Positions 11,075 through 21,260 of a stretch of 64,000 nucleotides of DNA are shown here, piece by piece (position 1 is the stretch's first letter; every line of letters begins with the position of its first letter). A program made the position numbers and the translations under genes. Below the pieces are notes generated by a model. It saw nothing but the letters and a program-made list of their open reading frames with translations. It was not told the DNA's origin and did not search any database. The stretch spans positions 8,735,001 through 8,799,000 of the forward strand of contig NC_065417.1 of NCBI RefSeq assembly GCF_024362695.1, written 5' to 3'. Source of the DNA: Pectinophora gossypiella. Lineage: Eukaryota > Arthropoda > Insecta > Lepidoptera > Gelechiidae.

Positions 11075-11428
11075 CCCGATTCCTGCAGACACATCTTAAT
11101 TTTATTTTAAGTTATACCTGTCATTTTCTTATCCGCTGAAAAGGAACAGGACGGATGATTGACAACTGTTAATATTAAAAGAAATGAATAACCCGGGCGA
11201 ATAAAATAGGCATCTCGCAACCCATTTGACGTGAGCTGTCAACTTAATTCCGTCGGGTTATTGGCCAATATAAAATTTGGTAAGTGTTTTTTTAAATTTC
11301 TGCCTAAAATTGACGTGTGTTCTTTAAAATTTATGCCTGTCGATTACCCGTTCTTTTCATTTTCAGGGGATAAGAAAATGACAGGTTTAATTTAAGGTTA
11401 AAATTAGATGGTGTGTACAGGAATCAGC
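11075..11428. mobile_element. Palindromic MITE (GATTCCTGYA ends)
   Basis: The left end CCCCGATTCCTGCAGACA and right end GTGTACAGGAATCAGCAC are inverted. Inward, the AATTTTATTTTAAG and GTCATTTTCTTATCC blocks mirror GGATAAGAAAATGACAG and AAGGTTAAAATT. There is no ORF. Copies: 42545-42893 and fragments at 4795-5110 and 59314-59490. Confidence 0.75.
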
Positions 11429-12730
11429 ACGAATGTCATCCTAATTCAGCCGTATTAATCAAGGAAATAGGTCAATACGGCCAGCTAAGTCCCCGGCAGT
11501 GGAACAAGAGCCTTAGTTCGAAACAATCTCAATCAATTCACCAATATTCAATTTGAATAATCGATGTTCGAGCATCGAGGTCGCTGAGATTGACTGGCAA
11601 CTGTAGGCACTGTGGCTATCACGTTTACAGCTATTTTCAGTTCAAATGGATAAATAGCGAAATTGGCGTGATTGGTAGAATGAATAGGCTATTTTCCACC
11701 AATAACGCATCGATTTGTACCGTTATAATAAGGTAAAGGGGTAATTTAGTATCAGTAAATGAGAATGCATAATAATCCTATTACGGATTCTCATGTTCTG
11801 ATACTAAACGTCTCTGGCTACTGTGTTCCATCTCTCTTCTAGAAGTTAGTGTGGGCGGAGAAGAATCTAGAAGTTTCTGGTGGCTACGTGTGCGACTATG
11901 TAACGAGTTTAAAATATAATCGATATTGGTGATTAAGTCTCTAAAACCATGATTTCAATTGTTCGTAGTAAAGTGCGCCAAAAGTCAAAATGCATGTGAA
12001 TTCTTACTGAATTGTAAACTTGGACGTTAGTTAAATCACATCACAATATTGTGTCTGACAATGTTTGTTGTATAAATGTTCTGTAAACTGTTTTTAAAAC
12101 ATAGAAAATTGAATTTTGATGTTTATCAGAAAATTATATCGAAAGTTATGAAGGTCGCCTGGGAATGTAAAAGCAGTTTGTTTATGTTTTATTGACATTA
12201 GGGTGATACTCTTGATTGTCCATGAAGGTTATGAATGCTAATACTAGAGTTATTCGTCTGCGTACCTCACGACTGATGAACGGACCGCAGAACCCAGTAA
12301 ATGATGAAAATTATACTTTTTTTACTTAACATTATGTTAGAAACCCTATGGGAAATTCCGTTCCTCAAGAAAATCTAAAGTTACAAATTTACAATGTCTG
12401 AGAAGTTTATAAATCGAAAAATTCAAAGAACTCGGGAACTGGAGTTACATCAAATGGGACTCTAATTTAAAATTGCGGTTGCTAGTTTTTCAGGGGAGGT
12501 TCCTTAATTTGAGAAGTTTAAGCCGACCGCGTTTTAGTATTCGCCATGCGAAATGTAAACTGAACAAACTTTCGGAGTCTGAACTAACTTTGACAATAAT
12601 CAACCGTGGGGAAAATCAACCAGCTCGCAGTCAGAAAACCGCGGAAGCTACCGCTGCGAAGTTAGATGTCAATCTGGCTCTCTTTTTAATATATAATTGT
12701 GGAACTCAGAATTAACATAACATAATATAA
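11429..12730. other. 1.3-kb stretch with no gene recognised
   Basis: The only frame of note is an 80-codon plus frame at 12473-12715 without recognisable content. No repeat family I know is visible here. This is one of the longer unassigned stretches. Confidence 0.4.
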
Positions 12731-13012
12731 CATAGCTTCACATCTGTCTCCTCGAAGGGGTAGGCAGCGGTGTATAGTATATACAACAACTCCTCGCTAG
12801 CTATGTATGTATGCCATCTGCGGCAAATTTACAATAAGTCACGCCAAAAAAAAAGGGCAAGCTATGTGAGTTTGAATCCCCACTCGGACTCTAAACTACT
12901 GAATTCGACTTTTTGAGTTTGAATTCATATTTGGATCATAAAAAAAAATTCACGTGGTATCCAGGATTTGTGCCTGGTTCATTGGCTGGACTACACGGGA
13001 CTGAAACATAAC
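12731..13012. mobile_element. SINE pieces joined at a short Jockey-like LINE tail
   Basis: 12731-12810 is the 3' end of the GGGGTAGGCAG SINE family on the minus strand. 12811-12853 is the last 43 bp of the Jockey-like LINE with poly(A) (plus). 12857-13012 is the tRNA-like/AATTCGACTTT body of the same SINE family on plus. The full-length comparator is at 44565-44957. Confidence 0.6.
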
Positions 13013-13065
13013 TCTATACGTATATTATTACAACGATTTTTGTTTTCTTGCCTCTTTATAAAAAC

Positions 13066-13214
13066 AACATAAACAGCCTATGTACGTCCCACTGCTGGGC
13101 ACAGGCCTCCCCTCAATCAACCGGAGGGGGTGTACAGAGCATACTCCACCACGCTGCTCCAATGCGGGTTGATGGAGGTGTTTTTACGGCTAATAGCCGG
13201 GACCAACGGCTAAA
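13066..13214 (-). mobile_element. 3' part of SINE (CCCAGCAGTGGGACGTA tail family)
   Basis: Plus sense reads AACAGCCTATGTACGTCCCA, GGCACAGGCCTCCCC, CATACTCCACCACGCTGCTC, then GGCTAATAGCCGGGACCAAC. It is the complement of the 3' half of the full-length copy at 16031-16370. Confidence 0.75.
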
Positions 13215-13432
13215 AAAATAAAAATAAAAAAATAAAAATAAAAATCATTTATTTCAGGTGTTTTCCCATAGCAATTGTTAGTAACAAAAGTCTTATATCT
13301 ATGTTAGTAAAAATTATATAATTTAGTGTATTTGGCAAGTTGGACGCGGGTCCAATGCTGCATAATAGCACTGTCCACGTCCAGCCTTGCCGCGACACAC
13401 TTTTTGCTTCCAGGCTAAAATAAGTTAAAAAA
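13213..13432 (-). mobile_element. LINE 3' end with A/T-rich tail
   Basis: A run of AAATAAAAATAAAAAT on plus (13213-13244) is the complement of a TTTTTATTTTTATTT tail. It is followed by a 3'-UTR-like body containing GTTGGACGCGGGTCCAATGC. It abuts the preceding SINE. The family is not identified. Confidence 0.5.
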
Positions 13433-13440
13433 TTATTTCA

Positions 13441-13748
13441 AGTCTCCGTGGTCTAGTGGTTTGAGAGTTGGGCTCATGATACGGAGGTCCCGGGTTCAAA
13501 TCGAGGTGGGGATATATCACAAAAATCAAATCAAATCTTTGTGATCTCTAGTTTGGTACATTATAGGCTGATCACCTGTTTGTCCTAAAGTAAGATGATC
13601 CGTGCTTCGGAAAGCACGTTAAGCTGTTGGTCCCGGTTACTACTTAGTGATGTAAGTAGTCGTTACGTGAGCCATGTCAGGGGCCTTTGGCGGCTCAAAA
13701 GTAACCCTGGCACCTCACAACTCACACGACAGAAGAAGTCCGTTTTTA
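13441..13748 (+). mobile_element. Full-length tRNA-derived SINE (GAAGAAG-tail family)
   Basis: The head has an A-box-like GTGGTCTAGTGGTTTGAG and B-box-like GGTTCAAATC. The middle carries GATCCGTGCTTCGGAAAGCA and CGTTAAGCTGTTGGTCCC. The distal module is GTCAGGGGCCTTTGGCGGCT, and the tail ends CACACGACAGAAGAAG. No acceptor stem can be formed, so it is a SINE and not a tRNA gene. It would depend on a partner LINE in trans. Confidence 0.8.
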
Positions 13749-13815
13749 AAAGATATTTTTTTTTGTTTTTGACCTTACATGATCGGTTTCACTTTTTATA
13801 CATATGTTTTAATTT

Positions 13816-14150
13816 TACATACATACATACATAAACTCATGCCTATTTCCCACCGGGGTAAGCAGAGACTATAGAATTCCATTTGCTTCAATCCTGACAC
13901 ACTTCTCTTGCTTCCTCCACATTCATCAATCGCTTCATACACGCACGTCGGTTCAGAGTAGATCGTATTGAACCTTTTCTAAGGACATCTCCAATTTGGT
14001 CATCGTAAGTCCTTCTCGGTCTTCCTCTGCCAGCCCTACCATCAACTTTCGCTTTATATACCGCTTTTACAATTCTATTACCCTTCATCCGCTCTACGTG
14101 TCCAAACCAACCTAACATTCCCTTCTCAATCCTAGTCACTATATTGTCGT
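13816..14150 (-). pseudogene. 5'-truncated non-LTR retrotransposon: ORF2 C-terminus and 3' UTR
   Basis: The minus frame 14139-13888 encodes 83 residues with the pattern GWFGHVERM...R..K.V..AKVDGRAGRGRPRRTY. This is the C-terminal basic region typical of LINE reverse-transcriptase polyproteins, after the polymerase domain. It ends at a stop before a 3' UTR (GTCAGGATTGAAGCAAATGG sense) and a (TATG)n tail at 13816-13832. The catalytic domain is absent, so this is a dead fragment. The clade is not assigned. A more decayed copy lies at 58283-58552, and 3'-UTR-only pieces at 4178-4272 and 18318-18410. Confidence 0.75.
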
Positions 14151-14381
14151 TTTAATTTTAAGTAAGTATTATCAGCATAATGTAAAGCAATAACACCATA
14201 TACGATATGTCTGTGTGAAACTTTATCCACTGGATGTATGTGCAATTAGCTCGGTCCCAGTTGCGGCGTTCGCGGTACAATATGGCCAACTTGGGAACAC
14301 CTAGTTAACCGCCGCTTGCTCTTACTTAGGCGTAACTTGATGACTTTAGTAAATAACATATTACGTGCTTACTGACAGTTT

Positions 14382-14455
14382 CCATAGTCTAGTGGTTAGA
14401 GCGTTCAGCTTCTAGAAGTTTGGGTTTAATTCTTGTGGAAAATTTGTTAAGATTT
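14382..14455 (+). mobile_element. tRNA-like SINE head, decayed
   Basis: TTTCCATAGTCTAGTGGTTA resembles an A-box region, and TTTGGGTTTAATTCTTGTGG sits where a B box and 3' stem would be. Pairing of the stems is poor, so I do not call a tRNA gene. Confidence 0.45.
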
Positions 14456-14459
14456 TTTG

Positions 14460-14535
14460 ACAATTAAAACACATAATAACGGGTTCTTACCGCGTTTAAA
14501 TCAGGGATATGAGACACCCGATATTATTATGATAA
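14460..14535. mobile_element. Single arm of a palindromic MITE
   Basis: The block CATAATAACGGGTTCTTACC...GGATATGAGAC..CCCGATATT matches the arms of the full palindrome at 47499-47795. Confidence 0.6.
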
Positions 14536-14924
14536 TAATTATGATAATAACTGTGTAAACCTAAAACAAGATTATTTTGTTTGTTTATTATAGACGGCTA
14601 ACCTATCACGTTGATCTAACAGAAAGCTCGTATAGCTGTGGGTACTCAGTTCATCTTGTGATGAATGACTTTGACTACCTCTTTTGGGTTTTGTCGTGAA
14701 CTTATGTTATGTTATTTTAATAACTGTCCTGTTTGTTTAGAATCTATGTAGGATTTTAAAATTCCATGAAACGAATGTATGCCTGAAGAAAGAGGTCTAT
14801 GATATTTTTTTTGTCTATGGAAATACTCTAGATTGGTCTATGAGTGGTGTGATTTTTAACTTTTTTCCGCAATGGCGAAAGGATTATAATTATAATATGT
14901 AAGAATAATAAACGTCGTGCTCGT
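14536..14924. other. No gene recognised
   Basis: AT-rich, with no frames longer than 60 codons and no known repeat. Confidence 0.35.
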
Positions 14925-15092
14925 GGTGCTTCGAAAGGCACGTTACGCCGTGTGTCCCGGTTACTACTTACTGATGTAAGTAGTCGTTACCAGGAGCCAT
15001 GTCAGGGGCCTTTGGCGGCCCAATAGTAACCCTGACACCAGGGGTGATGAGGTTGGTACTCCACCTCAACCCACACGATAGAAGAAGAAGAA
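14925..15092 (+). mobile_element. 3' half of tRNA-derived SINE (GAAGAAG tail)
   Basis: It runs from GTGCTTCGAAAGGCACGTTA through GTCAGGGGCCTTTGGCGG to CCACACGATAGAAGAAGAAG. The 5' head is missing. Confidence 0.75.
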
Positions 15093-15149
15093 TAATAAAA
15101 TAAACTGTGTTGGATCTGAATTGCCAAGCTTTTATTTCCATCCCACATC

Positions 15150-15817
15150 TAAATATATAAAAGGAGAAACTGACTGACTGAATGACTGACATATCAACGC
15201 ACAGCCTAAACGGCTAAACGTAGGCACTTGAAATTTGGAAGGGACGTAGCTTAGGTACCGTAGAGATGCACTAAGAAAGGAATTCCCGAAATTCCCACGG
15301 GAACGGGAATTAGCGGGAAAATTCTTTTGTATGAAAAATCTAAACCGCTTCAGTTAGACGCTTGAAATTTGGCATCTTTGTTAACTTATAGCTTAGTTGC
15401 AACAGGATATTTCAAAATTCCCACGGAAACGGGAGTTAGTGGGAAAAATCATTTGTATGAAAATATCGAAACCGCGTAAGATAGATGTTTTCAATCTAGC
15501 ATGCATGCATACCTTAGTAAATATAAAGTTTAGTTATGGCTGTATTTTGAAAAATGGGAGTTAGCGGGAAGAAAAAAATGTACGAAAAAATCTAAACTGC
15601 ATAAGTTAGATGTTCTCAATCTAGCATGCATACCTTAGTAAATATGAAGTTTAGTTATGTCTGTATTTTGAAAAATGGGAGTTAGCGGGAAGAAAAAATT
15701 GTACGAAATAATCTAAACTGCATAAGTTAGATGCTTGAAATTTGATATGCACTCCCACACACAAAGATCTCTCTTTTATAACACCCCACGCTGACGAAGT
15801 CGCGGGCAAAAGCTAGT
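15150..15817 (+). mobile_element. Non-autonomous Helitron-like element with internal tandem repeat
   Basis: The 3' end CGAAGTCGCGGGCAAAAGCT-AGT has the CTAG-type terminus common in lepidopteran Helitrons, with a short GC hairpin potential just before it. The interior carries repeated blocks with ATTCCCACGGGAACGGGA and GGGAGTTAGCGGGAA. A unit of about 121 bp is tandemly repeated around 15465-15715. There is no Rep/helicase ORF, so mobility would need an autonomous partner. The 5' boundary near 15150-15160 is approximate. Confidence 0.6.
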
Positions 15818-15837
15818 CTATGTATATAATATATTTA

Positions 15838-16000
15838 CCTGTCCGAAAAGTGCGAGGTGACTCCGCAATTCGTAAGGCAGGTTAAACCGTTGGTTCCGTA
15901 TTATTTGCACAAGTAAATACAGTACGGTACGTAGATAGCTATAAAGCTACCTATCCGGTTCAATAATATGGCACGATAGGTTATCGACCTCACTGACACA
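15838..16000 (+). mobile_element. SINE fragment (TTGCACAAGTAAATA variant)
   Basis: It has GCAGGTTAAACCGTTGGTTCC, TTTGCACAAGTAAATACAG, then TCCGGTTCAATAATATGGCA and GTTATCGACCTCACTGACA. A sister copy lies at 16425-16550 on the far side of the SINE at 16031-16370. Confidence 0.55.
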
Positions 16001-16030
16001 CGATATTAATTTCACACTTCAACACAAATT

Positions 16031-16370
16031 GTAACAGCCGTGGACTAGTGGTTTGAGAGATAGGCTCACGATCTGGAGGGCCGGGTTCGATTCCTCATGG
16101 GGACATTGTCGAAATCACTTTGTGAGACTGTCCGTTGTTTGGTAAGGACTTTTCAGGTTTGAATCACCTGATTGTCTGAAAAAGTAATATGATTCCGTGC
16201 TTCGGAGGATGTTAAGCTATTGGTTCCGGCTGTTAGCCGTAAAGTCACCTTCAACAACCTGCAATGGAGCAGCGTGGTGGAGTATGCTCCATACCTTTGT
16301 TGTTGTTTGACGGGAGGTTTGTGTCCAGCAGTGAGACGTATATAGGTTGTTTATGATTTATGAACACAAA
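16031..16370 (+). mobile_element. Full-length SINE (CAGCAGTGAGACGTATATAGG tail) with target-site duplication
   Basis: It opens with a tRNA-like head (GTGGACTAGTGGTTTGAGAG, B box GGTTCGATTCC). The middle has TTCCGTGCTTCGGAGG, and the distal module is CAGCGTGGTGGAGTATGCTC. It ends GTGTCCAGCAGTGAGACGTA...GTTTATGA. Direct repeats AACACAAATT at 16021-16030 and 16374-16383 flank the element. Confidence 0.75.
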
Positions 16371-16424
16371 TTCTAGTCTTGCTAATAGTCACAACGGCAT
16401 TTTGCTATGACAATCGTTATTTAA

Positions 16425-16550
16425 GTATGATTTGCACAAGTAAATTAGGTACGTAGTCCATACATGAGCTATCTATCCGGCTCAATAACATGGTACGGAA
16501 GGTTATCGACCTCACTAACACAACACGACCACCACACGATATTAATTACC
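16425..16550 (+). mobile_element. SINE fragment, sister of 15838-16000
   Basis: TTTGCACAAGTAAATTAGG, TCCGGCTCAATAACATGG and GTTATCGACCTCACTAACA match the earlier fragment. Confidence 0.5.
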
Positions 16551-16847
16551 CGACTGCGGCGAAGCAAAAAGGAGGGTTATGTGTTTTACTGCTATGTATG
16601 TATGTGTGTATGCACGTCTGTTACAACCTAACGTCTAAGCCACTTGTCAGATTTCATCAAATGTGATGTCACTAGAAGCGTCTTGATTGTCCGGTGTTTA
16701 TAGATTATAAATGCAAACTGCCGCTTTCTAAAGACATTAACTGAGGATGAACAATTTTTTTTGAATGGTATCTATTGTGTTGGGTATCAAATGAAGGGGC
16801 TTAATTTACACATTTATTACTCGCTCTTACTTGCGGTTTTCCATGTA
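16551..16847 (+). repeat. Dispersed arthropod-type repeat (CCGACTGCGGCGAAGC)
   Basis: It begins ACCCGACTGCGGCGAAGCAA, followed by a TATG-rich stretch and ACGTCTAAGCCACTTGTCAG. I recognise the opening as a repeat found in many insect genomes. The class is unknown to me. Confidence 0.4.
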
Positions 16848-16990
16848 TAGAAAGAAAGAAAGAAAGAAACATTTATTACTTCCGGACACCACAGACACAG
16901 ACAGACAGGTGCATTACATTTAACACAGGACAGAAACCACACGGAAATCGATAAATATTTACTCGTTAAGTACGTCGTATTGATAACATA
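16848..16990 (-). mobile_element. LINE 3' tail with (AGAA)n
   Basis: Plus sense AGAAAGAAAGAAAGAAAC (16849-16870) is followed by ATTTATTACTTCCGGACACC. This is the complement of a 3' UTR ending in AATAAATG plus (TTCT)n. Confidence 0.45.
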
Positions 16991-17515
16991 AAGAAGAAGA
17001 ACATTACTGCTCTGACATGTTCCGGATAGGTTTTATCTCCAAATGTTACATAAACATGTATCGGAGCTTTTTATCTTAATAAATAAGACCCCAGACTAAT
17101 ATAAATAAAAATATACGTTTAAAACCTGGAGTAAATTTTTAAACTTATTTTTTTTGCTATGAAAATAATGAATTATTAAAAGAAAATAAGAAGCAGTTGT
17201 TAAGGTCGGAAAAGTGTCTAATTAATTACCTTCATTTGTTTGCTGGTGCCTTTTGTTCGACTTGCAATTTATAGTCATTTATTTCGTTATTAAATTAAAG
17301 AAAAAAATATGTGCAAGAAAACAAAGTATTAACAAAGTAACAAGGTATATTTTAACTTTGAACTGGGGATGGGGATCTGAAAGAATGTATACTGACTATG
17401 TCTTCCAACCAAGATAATCTAGATATTCACAAAACAATCCAAAACTATGAATGAACTGGGTTGTACATTCACCAATCTACGAGTATGTTTCAGTTTAGTA
17501 AGTGAAGCGATTTAT
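16991..17515. other. No gene recognised
   Basis: AT-rich, with no frame over 60 codons and no known repeat. Confidence 0.35.
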
Positions 17516-17803
17516 TCTATCGTGTGGGTTGTGAGGTGAATTACCAACCTCATCAACGCACCAGGGTTATTATTGAGCCGCCAAAGGCTCCTGACATGGC
17601 TCATGTAAAGACTACTTACTTACAACAGTAAGTAATAACCGGGACCAACGGCTTAATGTGCCTTCAGCTCCTGATCAGCCTGTAATGTCCTAACCAAACT
17701 AGGGGTCACAAAGTGATTTTTGTGATATGTGCCCACCGGGATTCGAACCCGGGACCTCCGCATCGTGAGCCCAAAGCTCAAACCACTTGACCACGGAGGC
17801 CGT
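17516..17803 (-). mobile_element. Full-length tRNA-derived SINE (GAAGAAG family)
   Basis: On plus sense: GTGTGGGTTGTGAGG tail end, CCAGGGTTATTATTGAGCCG, CCGGGACCAACGGCTTAA, then the head complement GGATTCGAACCCGGGACC and CCACTTGACCACGGAGGCC. A 63-codon frame across it is a shadow. Confidence 0.8.
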
Positions 17804-18295
17804 TAAGCGGCTAATTAGGTGTGTATTCGAACATAGTTCGAGGCGTATTCGATTGTGATCACCACTATCGCTATCGCCCACTACTTGCAAACGAAATCGA
17901 TTTTATAGAGCCCGATTCGATATTAATACCATATTAATACTGGGATTTGTGGCATGATACCGAGGTCTGTCTATTGAGTGGAGTCGCTATTTCAATTACC
18001 CTATATTCCTGAACTGTATTTGATGTGGCTCAGGCATGTCATGAATGTCGACAATGGGATATTAATAATTGTAATTATACAATACGATTCTTGACAAGTT
18101 TAAGTATGTACCAACATAATTATGATATTCCGACTTGCAAATGTCTATTTTATTTTAATAATTATATAATGAAGATAACATTTGAATAGGTAGCCAGTTC
18201 CTGTCGGTTTTTTATCGTTTTTATGTCTTCGTTCTTTTTGTATAATGGCATTTAAAACACTTATCTTATCTTATCGAGCCTAAAGTGTACCACTG
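17804..18295. other. No gene recognised
   Basis: AT-rich stretch with no frame of note. Confidence 0.35.
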
Positions 18296-18317
18296 CTATA
18301 TAAAAAAGAAGAAGAAG

Positions 18318-18410
18318 AAGTGTGTCAGGATCGAAGCAAATGGAATTCCGTAGTCTGCTTACCCCGGTAGGAAATATGCGCGAGTTTATGTATGTTTGTA
18401 CGTTTTTAAA
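18318..18410 (+). mobile_element. LINE 3'-UTR fragment
   Basis: An (AAG)n tract is followed by TGTGTCAGGATCGAAGCAAA, GGAATTCCGTAG and CTTACCCCGGTAGGAAATA, then a TATG tail. Same 3' UTR as at 13816-13887 (opposite strand). Confidence 0.6.
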
Positions 18411-18800
18411 AACCAAACGAATTTATATATTACAGAAAAACGATTGTATTTCTTTGAAATTTAATGCTGTTTGATGTTTGCCGACTACTCGTATTTGGGG
18501 TTAGTATGTTTTTACCTATTTTCGTATTTAATTTATTATTCAAATTAGTACTGAAGTTACGATTAAAACGATCAGCCTTTGCAAACGTATGGTAGGTAAT
18601 TAAAATATGCCGCATCGGCGAATCCCATTACAGAAATATGAAGGCGTAGATTGGACGTGTTTTTCCAATATTGCTTAATTATTTTGAGCATTTTGCGGAT
18701 TCAAATATCCTTTTACGAATTGTGAGGTCATTTTATCCACCCTTATTTTAAAATCTGGTATATTCCTTCTGAAATGTTTATATGATTGTTAAGCACAACA
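18411..18800. other. No gene recognised
   Basis: AT-rich. A 61-codon minus frame (18430-18615) has no recognisable content. Confidence 0.35.
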
Positions 18801-18802
18801 TA

Positions 18803-19112
18803 AAGACCTCCGTGGTCCAGTGGTTGAGCGTTGGGCTCGCGATCCGAAGGTCCTGGGATCGATTCCCGGTGGGGACATATCACAAAAATTACTTTGTGGT
18901 CCCTAGTTTGGTTATGTTAGGTTAGGTTACATTACAGGCTGATCACCTGATTGTCCGAAAGCAAGATGATCCGTGCTTCGGAAGGCACGTTAAGCCTTTG
19001 GTCCCGGAAACCTTACTGATGTAAGTAAGTAGTCGTTACACGAGCCATGTTAGGTGCCTTTGGCGGCTCAATAGTAACCCTGACACCAGGGTTGATGAGG
19101 TTGTTACTCATA
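18803..19112 (+). mobile_element. Full-length tRNA-derived SINE (GAAGAAG family)
   Basis: Head CCTCCGTGGTCCAGTGGTTG with B-box-like GGATCGATTCCCGG, then GATGATCCGTGCTTCGGAAG, GTTAAGCCTTTGGTCCCGG and CCCTGACACCAGGGTTGATG. The tail is shortened. A GTTAGGTTAGGTTA triplication lies inside (18908-18926). Confidence 0.8.
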
Positions 19113-19389
19113 CACAACATAACTTCCTATAGAGCATGATACAATAAAAAAATAATGTACTTAAGTATCAACCTTGTGTCATGTTTCTGAAAGTGTAGAA
19201 GGAGAGAAGCAAGAGTCCTTGCCTTATCTAAAGGGGGTAGCGTACGCAAAGTTCGTCCGTCATAAAACTGACCCAGCCGAGGATCAAAGCCGCAACTAAT
19301 AGGAACAACGCATCCAGAAGCTAAAAACATTTTGGTTTGTCTCTTTGGTTGCGTTGTCAAACCAGAAGTTTTATTTTTAATTATTCCGT

Positions 19390-19738
19390 CTAGTAGCCGT
19401 GGTACCCCAGTTGGTAGAACGCTTGTATCTCACTTTCATGTCGCAGGTTCGAAACCAGCACATGCCTAAACCAACGATAGTCGAATTTGTTTTCTAATTC
19501 ATGTTTGGATAACAAATAATTATCACGTGCTCAGTGGTAGGAAAACATCGTGAGGAAACCCACAATCCCGAGAAATGCATCTTTCGGTGGTAGTGACCTA
19601 ACCTGCATTGGGCTGGTTTTCCATTCGCGAGTTGGAAGGTGAGAGAGGCAGTCGCTTCTGTGAAAAATCGGACCTGTGAAATCTTCAGGTTAAGTAAGCG
19701 GACCCTGTGAAAAAACGGGATCATGCTAGTGAGATTAT
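19390..19738 (+). mobile_element. Full-length tRNA-derived SINE (CATGAATTCG body family)
   Basis: Head AGCCGTGGTACCCCAGTTGG with B box AGGTTCGAAACC, then ATTCATGTTTGGATAACAAA, GTGCTCAGTGGTAGGAAAAC, GTTTTCCATTCGCGAGTTGG and AAATCTTCAGGTTAAGTAAG. It ends near GGGATCATGCTAGTGAGA. This is the best full copy of this family in the window. Confidence 0.8.
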
Positions 19739-19740
19739 TC

Positions 19741-20230
19741 CGTCTAGGAACTACCCCATTCTGTGCGACAACAACAACTTTAGTCCAACTGGTGCGTGAA
19801 ATCTGCCCCTAGTCTAGAATTACGTGTGCTGGTCTCTATGTGTCCATTCTTTCGTCCTATATTTCTGTGGTTTTACGAACCCAAAAAAACCTCGTCTATT
19901 CTGCTGGTTTGTTTGTAGCCCTACTAATTAAAACACTTCGAATGTATTTCAGTTCTTAACACAGTTTCGAAGGCAGCTTTTAATTTCAAATGTAGGGCAC
20001 TTGGAAACTTCGCTCGGGAGAGAATAATGCTTCGAATGAAACATTCTGCAAACTTCTTTACTTTGGTATTAAAATAACTATACTATACTAACGTGCGTTA
20101 GTTATCGTGACAAGCTAAAAAAGCGTAGAAAGAATCGTAAAGTGTAAAAAGAAGCTAGTTACCTATCAACTGTTTTGAAATTGAAAATTTTAATTAGTTC
20201 AGTTTCTATGAGATTTTGAACCTAGTTTTA
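19741..20230. other. No gene recognised
   Basis: AT-rich, with no frames over 60 codons. Confidence 0.35.
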
Positions 20231-20695
20231 TCTATACTAGAATATTATAAAAAGGAAAGTGTATGTGTGTGTCTGTTTGATTGTTTGTGCGTCTTTCACG
20301 GCAAAACGAGGCGACGAATTGACGTGATTATTTAAGAAGGGATGGAGAGTGACATAGGCTACTTTTTGTCTTTTTCTAACCCCTCACTTCCGTAAAATAG
20401 GGTGGGGGGGTGGAAGTTTGTATGGAATATTCCGCAATTTTCAAGGTAGAAAGTAAAAAATTGGTATGTGGTCTTTTTGTGACTAAAAATAAATATACAT
20501 CGTCACTGGAAAGGCAAAAATACGTAAGCGCCAAGAGGCCATTTCGGGAAAAAGTCATTTAAAGTTTATTTTTCGTTTTTTTTTTTTATCCATTTATTCA
20601 ATTTATATGACGTCAACGTAACATAGTAACATACCAGGTACATAGCTTTTTCATTTTCTATATCTAGTAAGACATTAAAACATTGACTGCAATAT
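20231..20695 (+). mobile_element. Helitron-like element, left part (interrupted by DIRS element)
   Basis: It starts with the CTATACTAGAATATTATAAA / GGAAAGTGTATGTGTGTG motif common to lepidopteran Helitron-like repeats and runs to the DIRS boundary. The matching right part with the terminal GCAAAAGCTAGT lies at 25810-25963. A 38-bp block (20502-20538) recurs inverted at 25815-25853. Confidence 0.5.
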
Positions 20696-20761
20696 TTTAT
20701 GGTTAAAAGAACTTACCTTAAGTGAATTTCAACCAAAATTATACGAAATGTTGCATCCGAA

Positions 20762-20921
20762 GAGATTTAACATACCATGTAGTCCGTTCTTCAATTTACT
20801 GCATCGTCTATCACACTGTTTAGAGAGGCTGAATAGAAGCCAGATTCTAAATAGAGAAAAAAAAAATCATTGAAGTCGTTACTGGTTCACTCATTCGCGC
20901 CGCTGTCATTTCATTCGTTTT
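20762..20921 (-). repeat. DIRS right inverted terminal repeat
   Basis: These 160 bp are the reverse complement of 25626-25785 with no difference that I can see, including a run of ten A/T at the same place. The terminal 66 bp outside it (20696-20761) differ from the other end, as is usual for DIRS elements. Confidence 0.92.
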
Positions 20922-21054
20922 AGATTTGTTTTATTCTGCAATAAAGGGGTTTCAAAAAAGGTCAGATAACGTATGCGATAGGATTTTGTAAGGTAGGTAC
21001 TACCGATTGAAAGGTAGAACTCATAGGTAAAATGTCTGACGGGGTTGGGTGGGT

Positions 21055-21175
21055 TGTTAAATCTCTTCGGATGCAACATTTCGTATAATTTTGGTTGAAA
21101 TTCACTTAAGGTAAGTTCTTTTAACCATAAATTATACTTCAATGTTGCATCCTCGAGATTTAACATACCATGTAG
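21055..21175 (-). repeat. DIRS internal complementary region
   Basis: 21055-21131 is the exact reverse complement of the right outer end (20696-20772). 21131-21175 is the exact reverse complement of the left outer end (25765-25809). The two halves meet at 21131. In the DIRS replication model this region templates joining of the two ends into a circle. It lies just downstream of the recombinase stop codon. Confidence 0.92.
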
Positions 21176-21260
21176 ATGTTTAGCGTTTGCAGAATAAAAT
21201 ACGCCATAAGTACACTTAAAATCAATTTTTAATTATATCATGAAAAAAACAAAGGAAATT

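Noticed and set aside
13443..13515. tRNA gene call on SINE heads (also 16037, 18806, 19394, 62729)
   Set aside because: A- and B-box-like motifs are present, but acceptor and anticodon stems do not pair and each is followed by a SINE body.
15465..15715. CRISPR-like array
   Set aside because: The two-unit repeat of about 121 bp is an internal tandem repeat of a Helitron-like element, with no short repeat-spacer pattern.
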